From Cupriavidus oxalaticus (GTDB taxonomy: Bacteria > Pseudomonadota > Gammaproteobacteria > Burkholderiales > Burkholderiaceae): a DNA stretch of 64,000 bases. A program made the position numbers and the translations under genes. The stretch is from positions 310,001 to 374,000 of the forward strand of contig NZ_CP038636.1 of assembly GCF_004768545.1 (NCBI RefSeq). The letters run 5' to 3'. Shown one piece after another: positions 8,592 to 16,758 of this stretch. Numbering within the stretch: position 1 is the stretch's first letter; each line of letters starts with the position of its first letter. The notes under the pieces were generated by a model. It worked only from the letters and a program-made list of their open reading frames with translations. It had not been told where the DNA came from and made no database searches.

Positions 8592-9077
8592 ATGCGCAAC
8601 TTAAGAATGATTGGAGCCTCGACGGCATGCGCGCTGGGTGCGCTCATTATGGCCCCGGCTCTGGCAGCCGAACCCGCTATGGAAGGCCACATTTCGATCG
8701 TCCCGTCCGAAGTCAAGTGGGCCGAGGCCCCATCTATCGGACCTGGCGCCAAGCTGGCGGTATTGGAAGGTGATCTCAAGCAAGCCGCGCCGTTCACCAT
8801 GCGAATCAAGCTTCCTCCCAACTTCAAGATCCCAGCCCACACTCATCCCGTGTTTGAGCGAGTCACAGTGTTGTCCGGGACGCTCCATTTGGGTATCGGC
8901 GAGACGTTCGATCGCGCCAAGGCCAGGGCTTATCCGGCTGGCGGCGTCACGATGATGCCCGCGGGAATGCCTATGTTCGCCTACACCACCAGCAAAGAAA
9001 CCATCATTCAGATTCATGGCACCGGTCCCTGGGGCATCAGCTACTTGAATCCCGCGGAGGATCCAAGAAAGAAATAA
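8592..9077 (+). CDS. Secreted cupin-domain protein
   Basis: A 161-residue protein with AGAGGAG upstream, a clear signal peptide (cleavage near PALAAEPAM) and a single cupin barrel. Metal-binding positions are suggested by PAHTHPVFERVTVLSGTLH and the second motif around PAGMPMFAY. Periplasmic cupins of this size are common in Burkholderiaceae and of unknown function. It stands alone between rearranged segments and looks intact. Confidence 0.8.
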   Translation: MRNLRMIGASTACALGALIMAPALAAEPAMEGHISIVPSEVKWAEAPSIGPGAKLAVLEGDLKQAAPFTMRIKLPPNFKIPAHTHPVFERVTVLSGTLHLGIGETFDRAKARAYPAGGVTMMPAGMPMFAYTTSKETIIQIHGTGPWGISYLNPAEDPRKK

Positions 9078-9225
9078 CTTGTCGGCCCAACGCCGGACGA
9101 ATCCGCGATGCTTCCAGGCCCCTTGTAGCCGGCCAGCTTCGGTCCCATTTGGAGTAAGTTGCATGCTGACCGCGCACCACCGCGACGTGGCTGCGGCATT
9201 GTAGCTTCATGTGAAAGCCCTTGCC

Positions 9226-9300
9226 GGAGACCGCGCCAAAGCGGGGGCTGACGACCGGACAGCTACTGAGAGGCCAATGAGGCACCTACAATGCGCGCAT
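9226..9300 (+). repeat. Left end of an ISKra4-like element
   Basis: The first 27 bases are the inverted repeat matching 510-536. The following ~48 bases, up to the passenger-gene start, match 37367-37413 almost base for base. It is therefore a mobile-element left end with its promoter region. Confidence 0.8.
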
Positions 9301-9775
9301 GGCTTCCGATCCTGGGCCGGCGATCTCCGTCCTTCAACTTCGAATTGCTCTGCGCGGCCTGAGCCCGTCGGTTTGGCGGCGCGTCCTCGTTCCCGAGCAC
9401 TTGACGCTCGGACAATTGCACCATGTCATCCAGGTCGTCATGGGCTGGGCCGACGAGCATCCGCACACGTTCAGCATTCGTGGCAGGCGTTACGGCGAAG
9501 CTCAGGAGGGCGTCTTGCAGTTCTGCACAGTCGCCAGCGAACTTCCGTTGACCGCGTTTCATCTCCGAGAACACGAAGGCTTCGTCTATGTGTATGACTT
9601 CAACGCGTGGTGGCGCCACGAGATACGCATGGAGCGGCGTATGCTGCGGCAACAGCCTGGCCAGTTGCCCCGTTGCGTGGCGGGTTGCGGGCCGTGCCCG
9701 CCCGAGGACATTGGCGGAATCGAGAGGTATCTGGAGGCCAGGGACGAACACATTGAATATGAGTTCGTCGATTGA
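9299..9775 (+). pseudogene. IS passenger protein, PRiA4b Orf3-like, interrupted by TGA
   Basis: A 158-codon frame encodes a plasmid pRiA4b Orf3-type domain: ISVLQLRIALRGLSPSVWRR, LGQLHHVIQVVMGW and the C-terminal YDFNAWWRHEI block. Such genes are known passengers of IS elements, which fits its place just inside the left end. After TGA 9773-9775 the same frame continues without interruption for 43 codons (ESLREGPIVLEDLREEVDRW, then FDRRIVNDRLREL) to TAG 9905-9907. That tail looks like the family's normal C-terminus, so the TGA is probably a nonsense mutation. Only a shortened product would be made. Confidence 0.75.
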
Positions 9776-9943
9776 ATCGAGTCGCTGCGCGAAGGGCCAA
9801 TCGTGCTGGAAGACCTGCGCGAGGAGGTCGATAGGTGGCTGATTTGGCTGGATCGTCGCTTTGATCGTCGGATCGTCAATGATCGGTTGCGAGAGCTCGA
9901 GGGGTAGACTGGTCGCCGCAGCTTCCAAGGAAGGAGGGCGGCC

Positions 9944-10639
9944 ATGCGTATCAGCTTGCAACTCGTCGTGCAGGACGATGGAGGCGCGCCAGCCACCGTC
10001 ACCGAGATAGCCCAGTTCGAGAGAGATGCCCTTGATGTGGGCTCGCTGGGGCTGCACCGGCTCGATGAGTATCCCGAAGTGGTCCAGATCCGAACGGCGC
10101 CGAAGGAGCTGATTTCGACCGAGGCCTGGCACTACGATGCGCCGCACACGCCCGTGCCGCCCAAGATCACCATGCTCAGCGCGCAGGTGGTGCCGGTGGG
10201 TGGCGACACGATGTGGTGCAACCAATATCTCGCCTACGATAGGCTGACTCCCGTCATGCAACGCATGCTGCAAGGCTTGCGCGTCCATTTCCGCGCCGTG
10301 CGGCTGGCCCGCTCCCAAGGCGTGTGCGAGTCGGATGTGCCCTCCGCCGTGCATCCGATGGTGCGCACGCATCCGGAGACCGGCCGCAAGGCGCTCTACA
10401 TCGGGCATCCGGACAATGTGCTGGGCATTGAGGGCATGACGGAGGCCGAAGCCCGGCCCTTGCTGAACTTCCTATATGAGCACAGCACGCAGCCGGACAA
10501 CATCTACCGCCACATGTGGCGCGTCGGCGATGCGCTGATGTGGGATAACCGGTGCACCATGCACTATGCGGTCCACGACTACGGCAACCACGAGCGCCTT
10601 TTGAACCGGGTCACCCTAAAGGGCGAAGTGCCCGCTTGA
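9944..10639 (+). pseudogene. Chimeric ORF: IS transposase N-terminus fused to TauD/TfdA-type dioxygenase
   Basis: The first ~37 codons (MRISLQLVVQDDGGAPATVT and the following FERDALDVGSLGLH) are an ISKra4-type transposase start, with GGAGG 11 bp upstream of its ATG. From about nt 10055 the frame becomes a TauD/TfdA dioxygenase lacking its N-terminal part. WHYD supplies the HxD ligands, CTMHYAVHDY the distal His, and RLLNRVTLKG the 2-oxoglutarate-binding Arg. The facial triad is thus intact and expression could come from the IS start signals. The missing N-terminus (roughly 80-100 residues in the family) makes activity doubtful. Confidence 0.8.
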
Positions 10640-10711
10640 AAAGTAATGCCGTTCAGTTAAGTCCTTTCTGAGGTACCGGACGGTGTAGAGCTTAGGCAGG
10701 GCTTTGACCAC

Positions 10712-10739
10712 ACGGGGGCAAATCGCCCCCGTCGTTTTT
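10712..10739 (+). terminator. Rho-independent terminator
   Basis: A perfect 8-bp stem, ACGGGGGC (10712-10719) with GCCCCCGT (10725-10732), closes a 5-base loop and is followed by CG and five T residues. It lies about 75 bp after the chimeric dioxygenase stop and would end its transcript. Confidence 0.8.
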
Positions 10740-10857
10740 GTACGATCGCCAACTGAAATTTGGCGCGCAAGCGCTGCCGGCAGCTTGCCTGGGGCCATGC
10801 CGGCTGCCCAGATCAGTTCACCCTGTATCAGGCGCAGAGCTCGTTTTGATTTCCCAA

Positions 10858-11019
10858 CGGCGGCGGTAGGACGGAAGGATATCGGTGGGCTTGAAGCGTT
10901 GCCGGTCCGTCAATGACGGTCAACAGGATGCGATCTGAGTCCTTGTCTCGAATCGCACGAGCTGTCCAGCTCTTTGGCAAGGCCGGATTCTTGGTCCGCG
11001 CCTGAGTCAAGACCTTCAT
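10858..11019 (-). pseudogene. IS4-family transposase fragment
   Basis: The minus strand encodes NPALPKSWTARAIR and DRILLTVIDGPATLQAHRYP. This resembles the segment of IS4-type transposases that precedes the Y-x(2)-R-W-x-I-E block (LP-x-x-W-x-x-RAI, LLTS-x-x-D). It is cut before the catalytic Glu. Confidence 0.5.
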
Positions 11020-11347
11020 CTGGACGATGCCATCGTCGTCGCTGCCTGAGAGCAGCGGGGCTAAGAGCGACGTCGTCGCGCATTATTCCTTGATAAAGTT
11101 CTCCGCCATCCCGCAGCCTCGCTCATCCGTGACGAACTTCTTTTCACTTTCACATCTTCTTGACTCTCCTTGCTTGAGTTTAAACGCTCAGCAAGGGATT
11201 CGTTTTTCGGGGGCAAGCTCACACCTCTACGCAATCAAAGTGATTATGACGGCCTCTGGTCGAAAGATTTCACAGTTGGCTTGACCGGGCTCAATTCCTA
11301 AGTGCTCACAACGCAAAAAATAGGAACAAATGACGTAGGGAGCCAGT
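11020..11347. other. Upstream region of glgA
   Basis: No gene is supported in these ~330 bases. The stretch is less GC-rich than its surroundings and should contain the promoter of the glgA-glgP operon. A GGGAG ribosome-binding site lies at about 11339-11343. Confidence 0.4.
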
Positions 11348-12967
11348 ATGGACGAGATGGTTGACGCCGCGCCAAACTTCGCTCCATTTTGTAGCGAACA
11401 AGGCACTCCGCACGTGTTATTTGTAGCTTCGGAGATCGTTCCTCTGGCAAAAACAGGCGGCTTAGCCGACGTCTGCGGCGCGCTCCCTACCGCCCTAGCC
11501 CGGCTTGGAATCGACGTGCGCCTAATAATGCCCGGTTATCCGGGAGCCTTGGCTCGTCTCGACGCACCGCGGCAGGTGGCCGATTTGGAGGAATTACTTC
11601 CTGGGGTCTCCGCCCGCCTGATCGCGGGTACGATGCCGGATTCTGGCTTGCCGGTATGGCTGGTCGACTGCCCGGCACTATATGATCGGCCTGGGACGCC
11701 TTATCAGGACCCGCGTGGCTGTGAATGGGAGGACAACGCGCAGCGCTTTGGGGCGTTCTGTCACGCGGCCGCGCGGGTTGCGCTGGGACAAGCCGTACAT
11801 GAGTGGCGCGCGGACGTCGTTCATGCGCATGACTGGCATGCCGGGCTAGTGCCATTACTATTAGCGTTGAGTGGCCAACTGCGACCGCGCACGGTATTTA
11901 CCGTCCATAACGCCGCGTTCCAAGGCAATTTTCCATTCACCCTGGCCGCGCAGCTAAGTTTGCCTCAAGACGTATTGACCCCCGAGGGCATCGAATACTA
12001 CGACCAGCTCTCATTCCTGAAGGCCGGTGTGCGCTATGCCGACAAGGTGACCACCGTCAGCCCGACATACGCAAATGAAATCTGCACGCCAGAATTCGGT
12101 TTTGGCATGGATGGGCTGTTTCGAGCCAGACGTGCTGATCTCGTGGGCATTCTCAATGGTATCGATGCGCAGCAGTGGGATCCATGCACCGATCCGCATC
12201 TCTCCCACAATTATTCCTGCAGCGACTTGCGCGGAAAGGAATCCTGCAAAGCGAATGAGCAACGGCGCCTCAACCTGAATGTCGACACTTCGGCGCCGCT
12301 AGCAGTCTTCATTAGTCGCTTAACCTGGCAGAAGATGGCCGACGTATTACTTGAAAAGTTGCCCGCGATGTTGACACTCCATCCGCGCTTGCAATTTGCG
12401 CTACACGGTCGTGGAGAGAGCGCGCTGGAAGCAGGTTTTGCTTTCATGGCGGCCCGCTTTCCCGGGCGCGCATCAGTGCAGATCGGCTACGAGGAGGGGC
12501 GGGCGCACCGACTCCATGCAGCCGGCGACATTCTCCTGCACGGGTCTCGCTTCGAACCATGCGGCCTGACCCAGATGTACGCCATGCGTTACGGGACAGT
12601 TCCAGTCGTACGGCGGGTCGGTGGATTGGCCGATAGTGTACGCGACGCAGGTATACATGCCCGGGGCGCTTCCGATGCGACCGGCTTCGTGTTTGACGAT
12701 GCTACTGGCGAAGCCATGGAGTCGGCGCTATCCCGTTGCATTGCGCTGTATGAGAGGCGACCCAAGCGCTGTTCAGAACTCCGCAAGCAGGCCATGTCGG
12801 GCGATTTTGGCTGGGCACGGTCAGCTGCAACTTACGCGCGAATCTACTTTGAACTGGCGGGCATACGTATTCCGACGCGAAGCAGGCGTATGCCGACATG
12901 TGCGGAGCTACCATGGATTGCGAGTCAGTCGGATGATTGCGAAGCCGCGCCACCGCAAGCGCGCTAA
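11348..12967 (+). CDS. glgA: Glycogen synthase (ADP-glucose type)
   Basis: A 539-residue GT5 enzyme that elongates alpha-1,4-glucan from ADP-glucose. The sugar-nucleotide motif KTGGLADVCGALP lies near residue 34. DVVHAHDWHAGLVP, TVHNAAFQG and the C-terminal SRFEPCGLTQMYAMRYGTVP block complete the GT-B signature. The length is a little above E. coli GlgA (477), mostly from an N-terminal extension and a tail rich in Arg/Pro. It is followed after 21 bp by the phosphorylase. No glgB, glgC or glgX is present here, so the pair either relies on other loci or serves a storage or stress role as an accessory module. Confidence 0.95.
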   Translation: MDEMVDAAPNFAPFCSEQGTPHVLFVASEIVPLAKTGGLADVCGALPTALARLGIDVRLIMPGYPGALARLDAPRQVADLEELLPGVSARLIAGTMPDSGLPVWLVDCPALYDRPGTPYQDPRGCEWEDNAQRFGAFCHAAARVALGQAVHEWRADVVHAHDWHAGLVPLLLALSGQLRPRTVFTVHNAAFQGNFPFTLAAQLSLPQDVLTPEGIEYYDQLSFLKAGVRYADKVTTVSPTYANEICTPEFGFGMDGLFRARRADLVGILNGIDAQQWDPCTDPHLSHNYSCSDLRGKESCKANEQRRLNLNVDTSAPLAVFISRLTWQKMADVLLEKLPAMLTLHPRLQFALHGRGESALEAGFAFMAARFPGRASVQIGYEEGRAHRLHAAGDILLHGSRFEPCGLTQMYAMRYGTVPVVRRVGGLADSVRDAGIHARGASDATGFVFDDATGEAMESALSRCIALYERRPKRCSELRKQAMSGDFGWARSAATYARIYFELAGIRIPTRSRRMPTCAELPWIASQSDDCEAAPPQAR

Positions 12968-12988
12968 TCGCGCGGAGGGAAGCTACAA

Positions 12989-15499
12989 GTGCATGCCTTT
13001 TTGCCACGCACGTTGCCGGAACAGCTGACAGTTCTAACGGAGCTAGCCCTCGATCTGCGTTGGACATGGAACCACGCCTTAGATACCCTGTGGCAAACCA
13101 TCGACCCGGAACTCTGGAAGCGCAGCCACAACCCATGGGTGATCTTGCAGAACGTCCCGCAATGCCGTCTGGACGAACTCGGAAGAGACTGGAATTTCTT
13201 ACAGGACCTCAACCGCGCCATTGAGAATCGCCAGTGTTATCTGAATAAGCCGGGCTGGTATGTGGAAAGGGGAAGCCGGAACGGCGATGGTCCTTTGAAG
13301 ATCGCTTACTTCAGCATGGAATTCGGACTGAGTGAAGCGCTCCCACTTTATGCTGGCGGACTTGGGGTGCTGGCAGGCGACTACCTCAAAACTGCCAGTG
13401 ATTTAGATGCGCCGATGATCGGCATTGGCCTCCTCTATCAGGAGGGCTATTTCCGCCAGATTATAGATGCACAGGGGAACCAGAGGGAGGCCTATCCATA
13501 CAATGATCCAACGAGCTTGCCGGTCCAACCAGTGATCGGCTCAGACGGAGCCTGGCTAAAGGTCGAACTCCCGCTACCTGGTCGGACGCTATACGTTCGC
13601 GTATGGCAGGCCACTGTCGGGCGCACACGCTTGTACCTGCTCGATAGCAACGACGCGCGCAATGGCGCCGCAGATCGGGGCATCACGGCAAAGCTGTACG
13701 GCGGCGGCCCGGAGATGCGCCTACTTCAAGAGTTGGTGCTGGGTATTGGCGGCTGGACCATGCTTGAGGCGCTTGGCATCGAAGTGGATGTGTGTCATCT
13801 CAACGAAGGCCATGCGGCGCTGCTGGTGCTGGAGCGTGCTCGGCGCTTCATGCAGCGCACAAAGCTGTCGTTTCTAGAAGCGATGTGGGCGACCCGGGCC
13901 GGAAATGTGTTTACGACACACACGCCAGTTCCAGTCGGATTTGACGCCTTTCCACCGTCTCTGATCAATGGGTACGCGCGCGAGTATCTTTCCGAGTTCG
14001 GTATCTCGGCGCGCAATTTCCTCGCCCTGGGCCGCCTTGACCCGACCGACGACCAAGAACCATTTCACATGGCCTATCTCGCGCTACGCGGGTGCGCGCA
14101 TGTCAACGGCGTCAGTCGGCTGCACGCCGAAGTTAGCCGCCGGCTCTTCAGCGGCTTTTTCTCGCGCTGGCCGCTAGATGAGGTCCCCGTGGGCCATGTG
14201 ACCAACGGAGTGCACGTGCCGTCATGGGATTCGGCTAGGTCGGACCATTCATGGACCTGCGCTTGTGGGAAGGATCGCTGGCTCGGGACTGTAGACCATC
14301 TTCCTGAAGCGATGTTTACAAGTGACGACGAAGCCCTGTGGACCCTGGCTGGCGCGCAACGACACGATCTGGTGCGCTACGCGCGGGAACGTCTCGCATG
14401 GCAGTTGGGCCAGCGCGGCGCCTCGCCGCAACTGGTTTCAGACTCAGCACAGGTACTCGACCCCAATGCCCTGACGCTTGGGCTTGCACGCCGATTCGTT
14501 GAATACAAGCGGCCGAATTTGTTGCTGAGAGATCCGGCGCGTCTGGCGCGTCTGCTCACAGACGCCCAGCATCCTTTGCAACTCATCATCGCGGGAAAGG
14601 CGCATCCCGATGATACGGAAGGCAAGGCGCTCATTCGTGAATGGTTCGAGTTCACGCATCGCCCGGAATTGCGCAGGCATGTGGTGTTCTTGGAAGATTA
14701 CGATCTGGCTCTTGCGCAGTGTCTATTGCAGGGTGTCGATGTGTGGATCAACACACCGCGAAGGCCGCGCGAGGCTTGCGGCACTAGCGGCATGAAAGCG
14801 TTGTGCAACGGCGGGCTGAACCTATCGACGCTCGACGGCTGGTGGGCAGAAGCATATCAACTGGAATATGGCTGGGCGATTGGGAGCGGTGAGGGCGGCA
14901 AGGGCGACGAGTCGGACGCGGAAAGTCTGTATCGCCTGCTTGAGGAAGAAGTAGTGCCCACCTTCTATGAACGGGACGCTATGGGCATTCCGCGCGGCTG
15001 GGTGCGACGAATGCGTGCCAGCATGTCGCATTTGGCCCCCCGTTTCAGTAGCAATCGGATGTTCCTCGAGTACTTGGAGCATTTCTACCGGCCCGCCGCT
15101 CGCGCATACCGGCGACGTAGCGAAAGCGGCGCGCGTCTCGCGAGAGCCCTGCACGCATGGGACACGTCGCTTGCTACAGGCTGGCATCAAATCCATTTCG
15201 GGACCGCCGACGCAAAGCAGGTAGCAGATCAGTGGTATTTCAGGCTGCCCGTGTACTTGGGCGAAATCAAGCCAGAGTCGGTAAGGGTCGAACTCTATGC
15301 TGCAGCCAATGGCGAGTTTCCCGCAGAACGGAGGTCAATGACCTCCGAAGGCCCGATTGCGGGCGCGATAGAAGGCTATATCTACTCCGCATCTGTGCGG
15401 GCTTCCCGTCCAGTCGAACATTACACGGCCAGAATACGCGCTTGGCATGAAGAGGCGTTTCTGCCGGCGGAGTCCACATGGATTACGTGGCAGCGCTGA
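12989..15499 (+). CDS. glgP: Alpha-glucan phosphorylase, DUF3417-containing GlgP type
   Basis: An 836-residue protein starting at GTG 12989, with GGAGG 9 bp upstream. It opens with the DUF3417 module (LALDLRWTWNHALDTLW) found in the bacterial/archaeal phosphorylase subgroup distinct from classical E. coli GlgP. The GT35 core is seen in YFSMEFGLSEALPLYAGGLG, and the pyridoxal-phosphate lysine in EACGTSGMKALCNGGLN (about residue 595). It would release glucose-1-phosphate from glucan made by GlgA. The two genes form a tight operon. Confidence 0.92.
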   Translation: MHAFLPRTLPEQLTVLTELALDLRWTWNHALDTLWQTIDPELWKRSHNPWVILQNVPQCRLDELGRDWNFLQDLNRAIENRQCYLNKPGWYVERGSRNGDGPLKIAYFSMEFGLSEALPLYAGGLGVLAGDYLKTASDLDAPMIGIGLLYQEGYFRQIIDAQGNQREAYPYNDPTSLPVQPVIGSDGAWLKVELPLPGRTLYVRVWQATVGRTRLYLLDSNDARNGAADRGITAKLYGGGPEMRLLQELVLGIGGWTMLEALGIEVDVCHLNEGHAALLVLERARRFMQRTKLSFLEAMWATRAGNVFTTHTPVPVGFDAFPPSLINGYAREYLSEFGISARNFLALGRLDPTDDQEPFHMAYLALRGCAHVNGVSRLHAEVSRRLFSGFFSRWPLDEVPVGHVTNGVHVPSWDSARSDHSWTCACGKDRWLGTVDHLPEAMFTSDDEALWTLAGAQRHDLVRYARERLAWQLGQRGASPQLVSDSAQVLDPNALTLGLARRFVEYKRPNLLLRDPARLARLLTDAQHPLQLIIAGKAHPDDTEGKALIREWFEFTHRPELRRHVVFLEDYDLALAQCLLQGVDVWINTPRRPREACGTSGMKALCNGGLNLSTLDGWWAEAYQLEYGWAIGSGEGGKGDESDAESLYRLLEEEVVPTFYERDAMGIPRGWVRRMRASMSHLAPRFSSNRMFLEYLEHFYRPAARAYRRRSESGARLARALHAWDTSLATGWHQIHFGTADAKQVADQWYFRLPVYLGEIKPESVRVELYAAANGEFPAERRSMTSEGPIAGAIEGYIYSASVRASRPVEHYTARIRAWHEEAFLPAESTWITWQR

Positions 15500-15717
15500 G
15501 CGGTGCAGTCAAGCGCCTCAAGGTAAGGTATGCACTGGGTAGATCGGTTAATGCACAACAGAGAAAGGGCTAGCGGCCGGCCTTGGCGAACTTAGTTCTT
15601 CGTTGACGTTCATCAATACGGCTGCCCTGTCAACCCTTACCTTGGAGAAGACCAAAAGCCAAAAACGAGGCGGCAGTTATGTTGGTCCCTTGAGGATTCT
15701 TTTGTACTAGTGCAACC

Positions 15718-16017
15718 ATGGTGATCAAACATGGACGGGCACTGGACGATCGTGTCTCGCTGACAATTGATCACGATACTCACGATCTTATGGCGATTAT
15801 CGGCCTGTCCATGGCGGCGCACGCGCAACTGGTGGTCGATGTGGCCGTAGCGGAGAGAATCTTGCGGATGTTTCCACTGAAGTATCCAGAGCTGAGCGAG
15901 TTCCCTGTGCCGCTGCCAAGCGCGGAAGACGTCCGATTATTCAGGGTGACACCGATGGTCATTTCCGTGCTCGACTATTCCAAGGGCTTTGGGCATACGA
16001 ATCTCGTTACCTGCTGA
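15718..16017 (+). CDS. Hypothetical protein
   Basis: A 99-residue frame with coding-like codon use but no obvious ribosome-binding site before ATG 15718. The middle is hydrophobic (LMAIIGLSMAAHAQLVVDVAV) and the C-terminus soluble. I recognise no family. It lies alone after glgP and could be the surviving part of a larger gene. Confidence 0.4.
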   Translation: MVIKHGRALDDRVSLTIDHDTHDLMAIIGLSMAAHAQLVVDVAVAERILRMFPLKYPELSEFPVPLPSAEDVRLFRVTPMVISVLDYSKGFGHTNLVTC

Positions 16018-16758
16018 TCTCTGGCTCTCGAAGACCACTGAGGCCTGCCTGTACAACCTGAACGACAATTCTCCGTGCCCTCGGGTGCGCCGCAGGCGGA
16101 CGGCCCTTCTAGTTATAATGAGGTACTCGCGGCCTTCGGCGGTTGCAAAGCATGCCGCCGCGGACTTCTGCGGCCTTAGCACGCGCCGACTCCCACGCTT
16201 CGAACACCGCTTTCTATGCCCGCTATGTCGAACCGGGTTGCCGCATCGCTGACCTTGTCGCCGGCGAGGGCATATACCGGTCGTCTCTTCTCGACCTCAA
16301 AGGAGTCTGCTCGACCCGCTCGCCGTTCAACGCTAGGTTCAGCAGTAGTTGTGCGCACCTTGGCGCCGGCAGCAGGCCGGCTGGAGCCGACATTGACCCG
16401 GCTCGCGCCCAGCGGCCGGTCCGAAGTCGTGACCGGCCATTGAATGGAACTTCGGTCCACGGGCAGCTTGCCAAAACTCGAACTCATCCTGGCGACCCAC
16501 CCCTGCCGCTCGGCCACGCAAAGAGCCAATGTCGGGTTGCCGCCTTTCGGACACAATGACAGCACCCCCAAGTCGCAAGATTCTGAAGGAGGTCCGCGCT
16601 TCGTGTCCACGAATTCAAGAACGGCTCCGTCCAAATTCTTAAACGACTTACGCGGATATTGGATATTTCTGCAAGCCAATCAGCCTCGACAGGCTATGAC
16701 GCCGCACAGGAAACTGACGGTAGGGTCTCAAGATGAGAGGTGAGCAGCAGTCGGGGAC
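16018..16758. other. Intergenic stretch without a supported gene
   Basis: About 740 bases with several overlapping short frames on both strands, none showing a known family, good start signal or consistent codon use. It separates the glycogen genes from the minus-strand toxin-like block and may contain decayed DNA. Confidence 0.4.

Noticed and set aside
9263..10408. 381-codon minus-strand frame across the IS passenger and dioxygenase chimera
   Set aside because: It spans two unrelated plus-strand genes and the IS join, so it cannot be an ancestral gene.
16018..16758. Several short frames before the toxin-like gene
   Set aside because: No family, no start signals, and mutual overlap on both strands.
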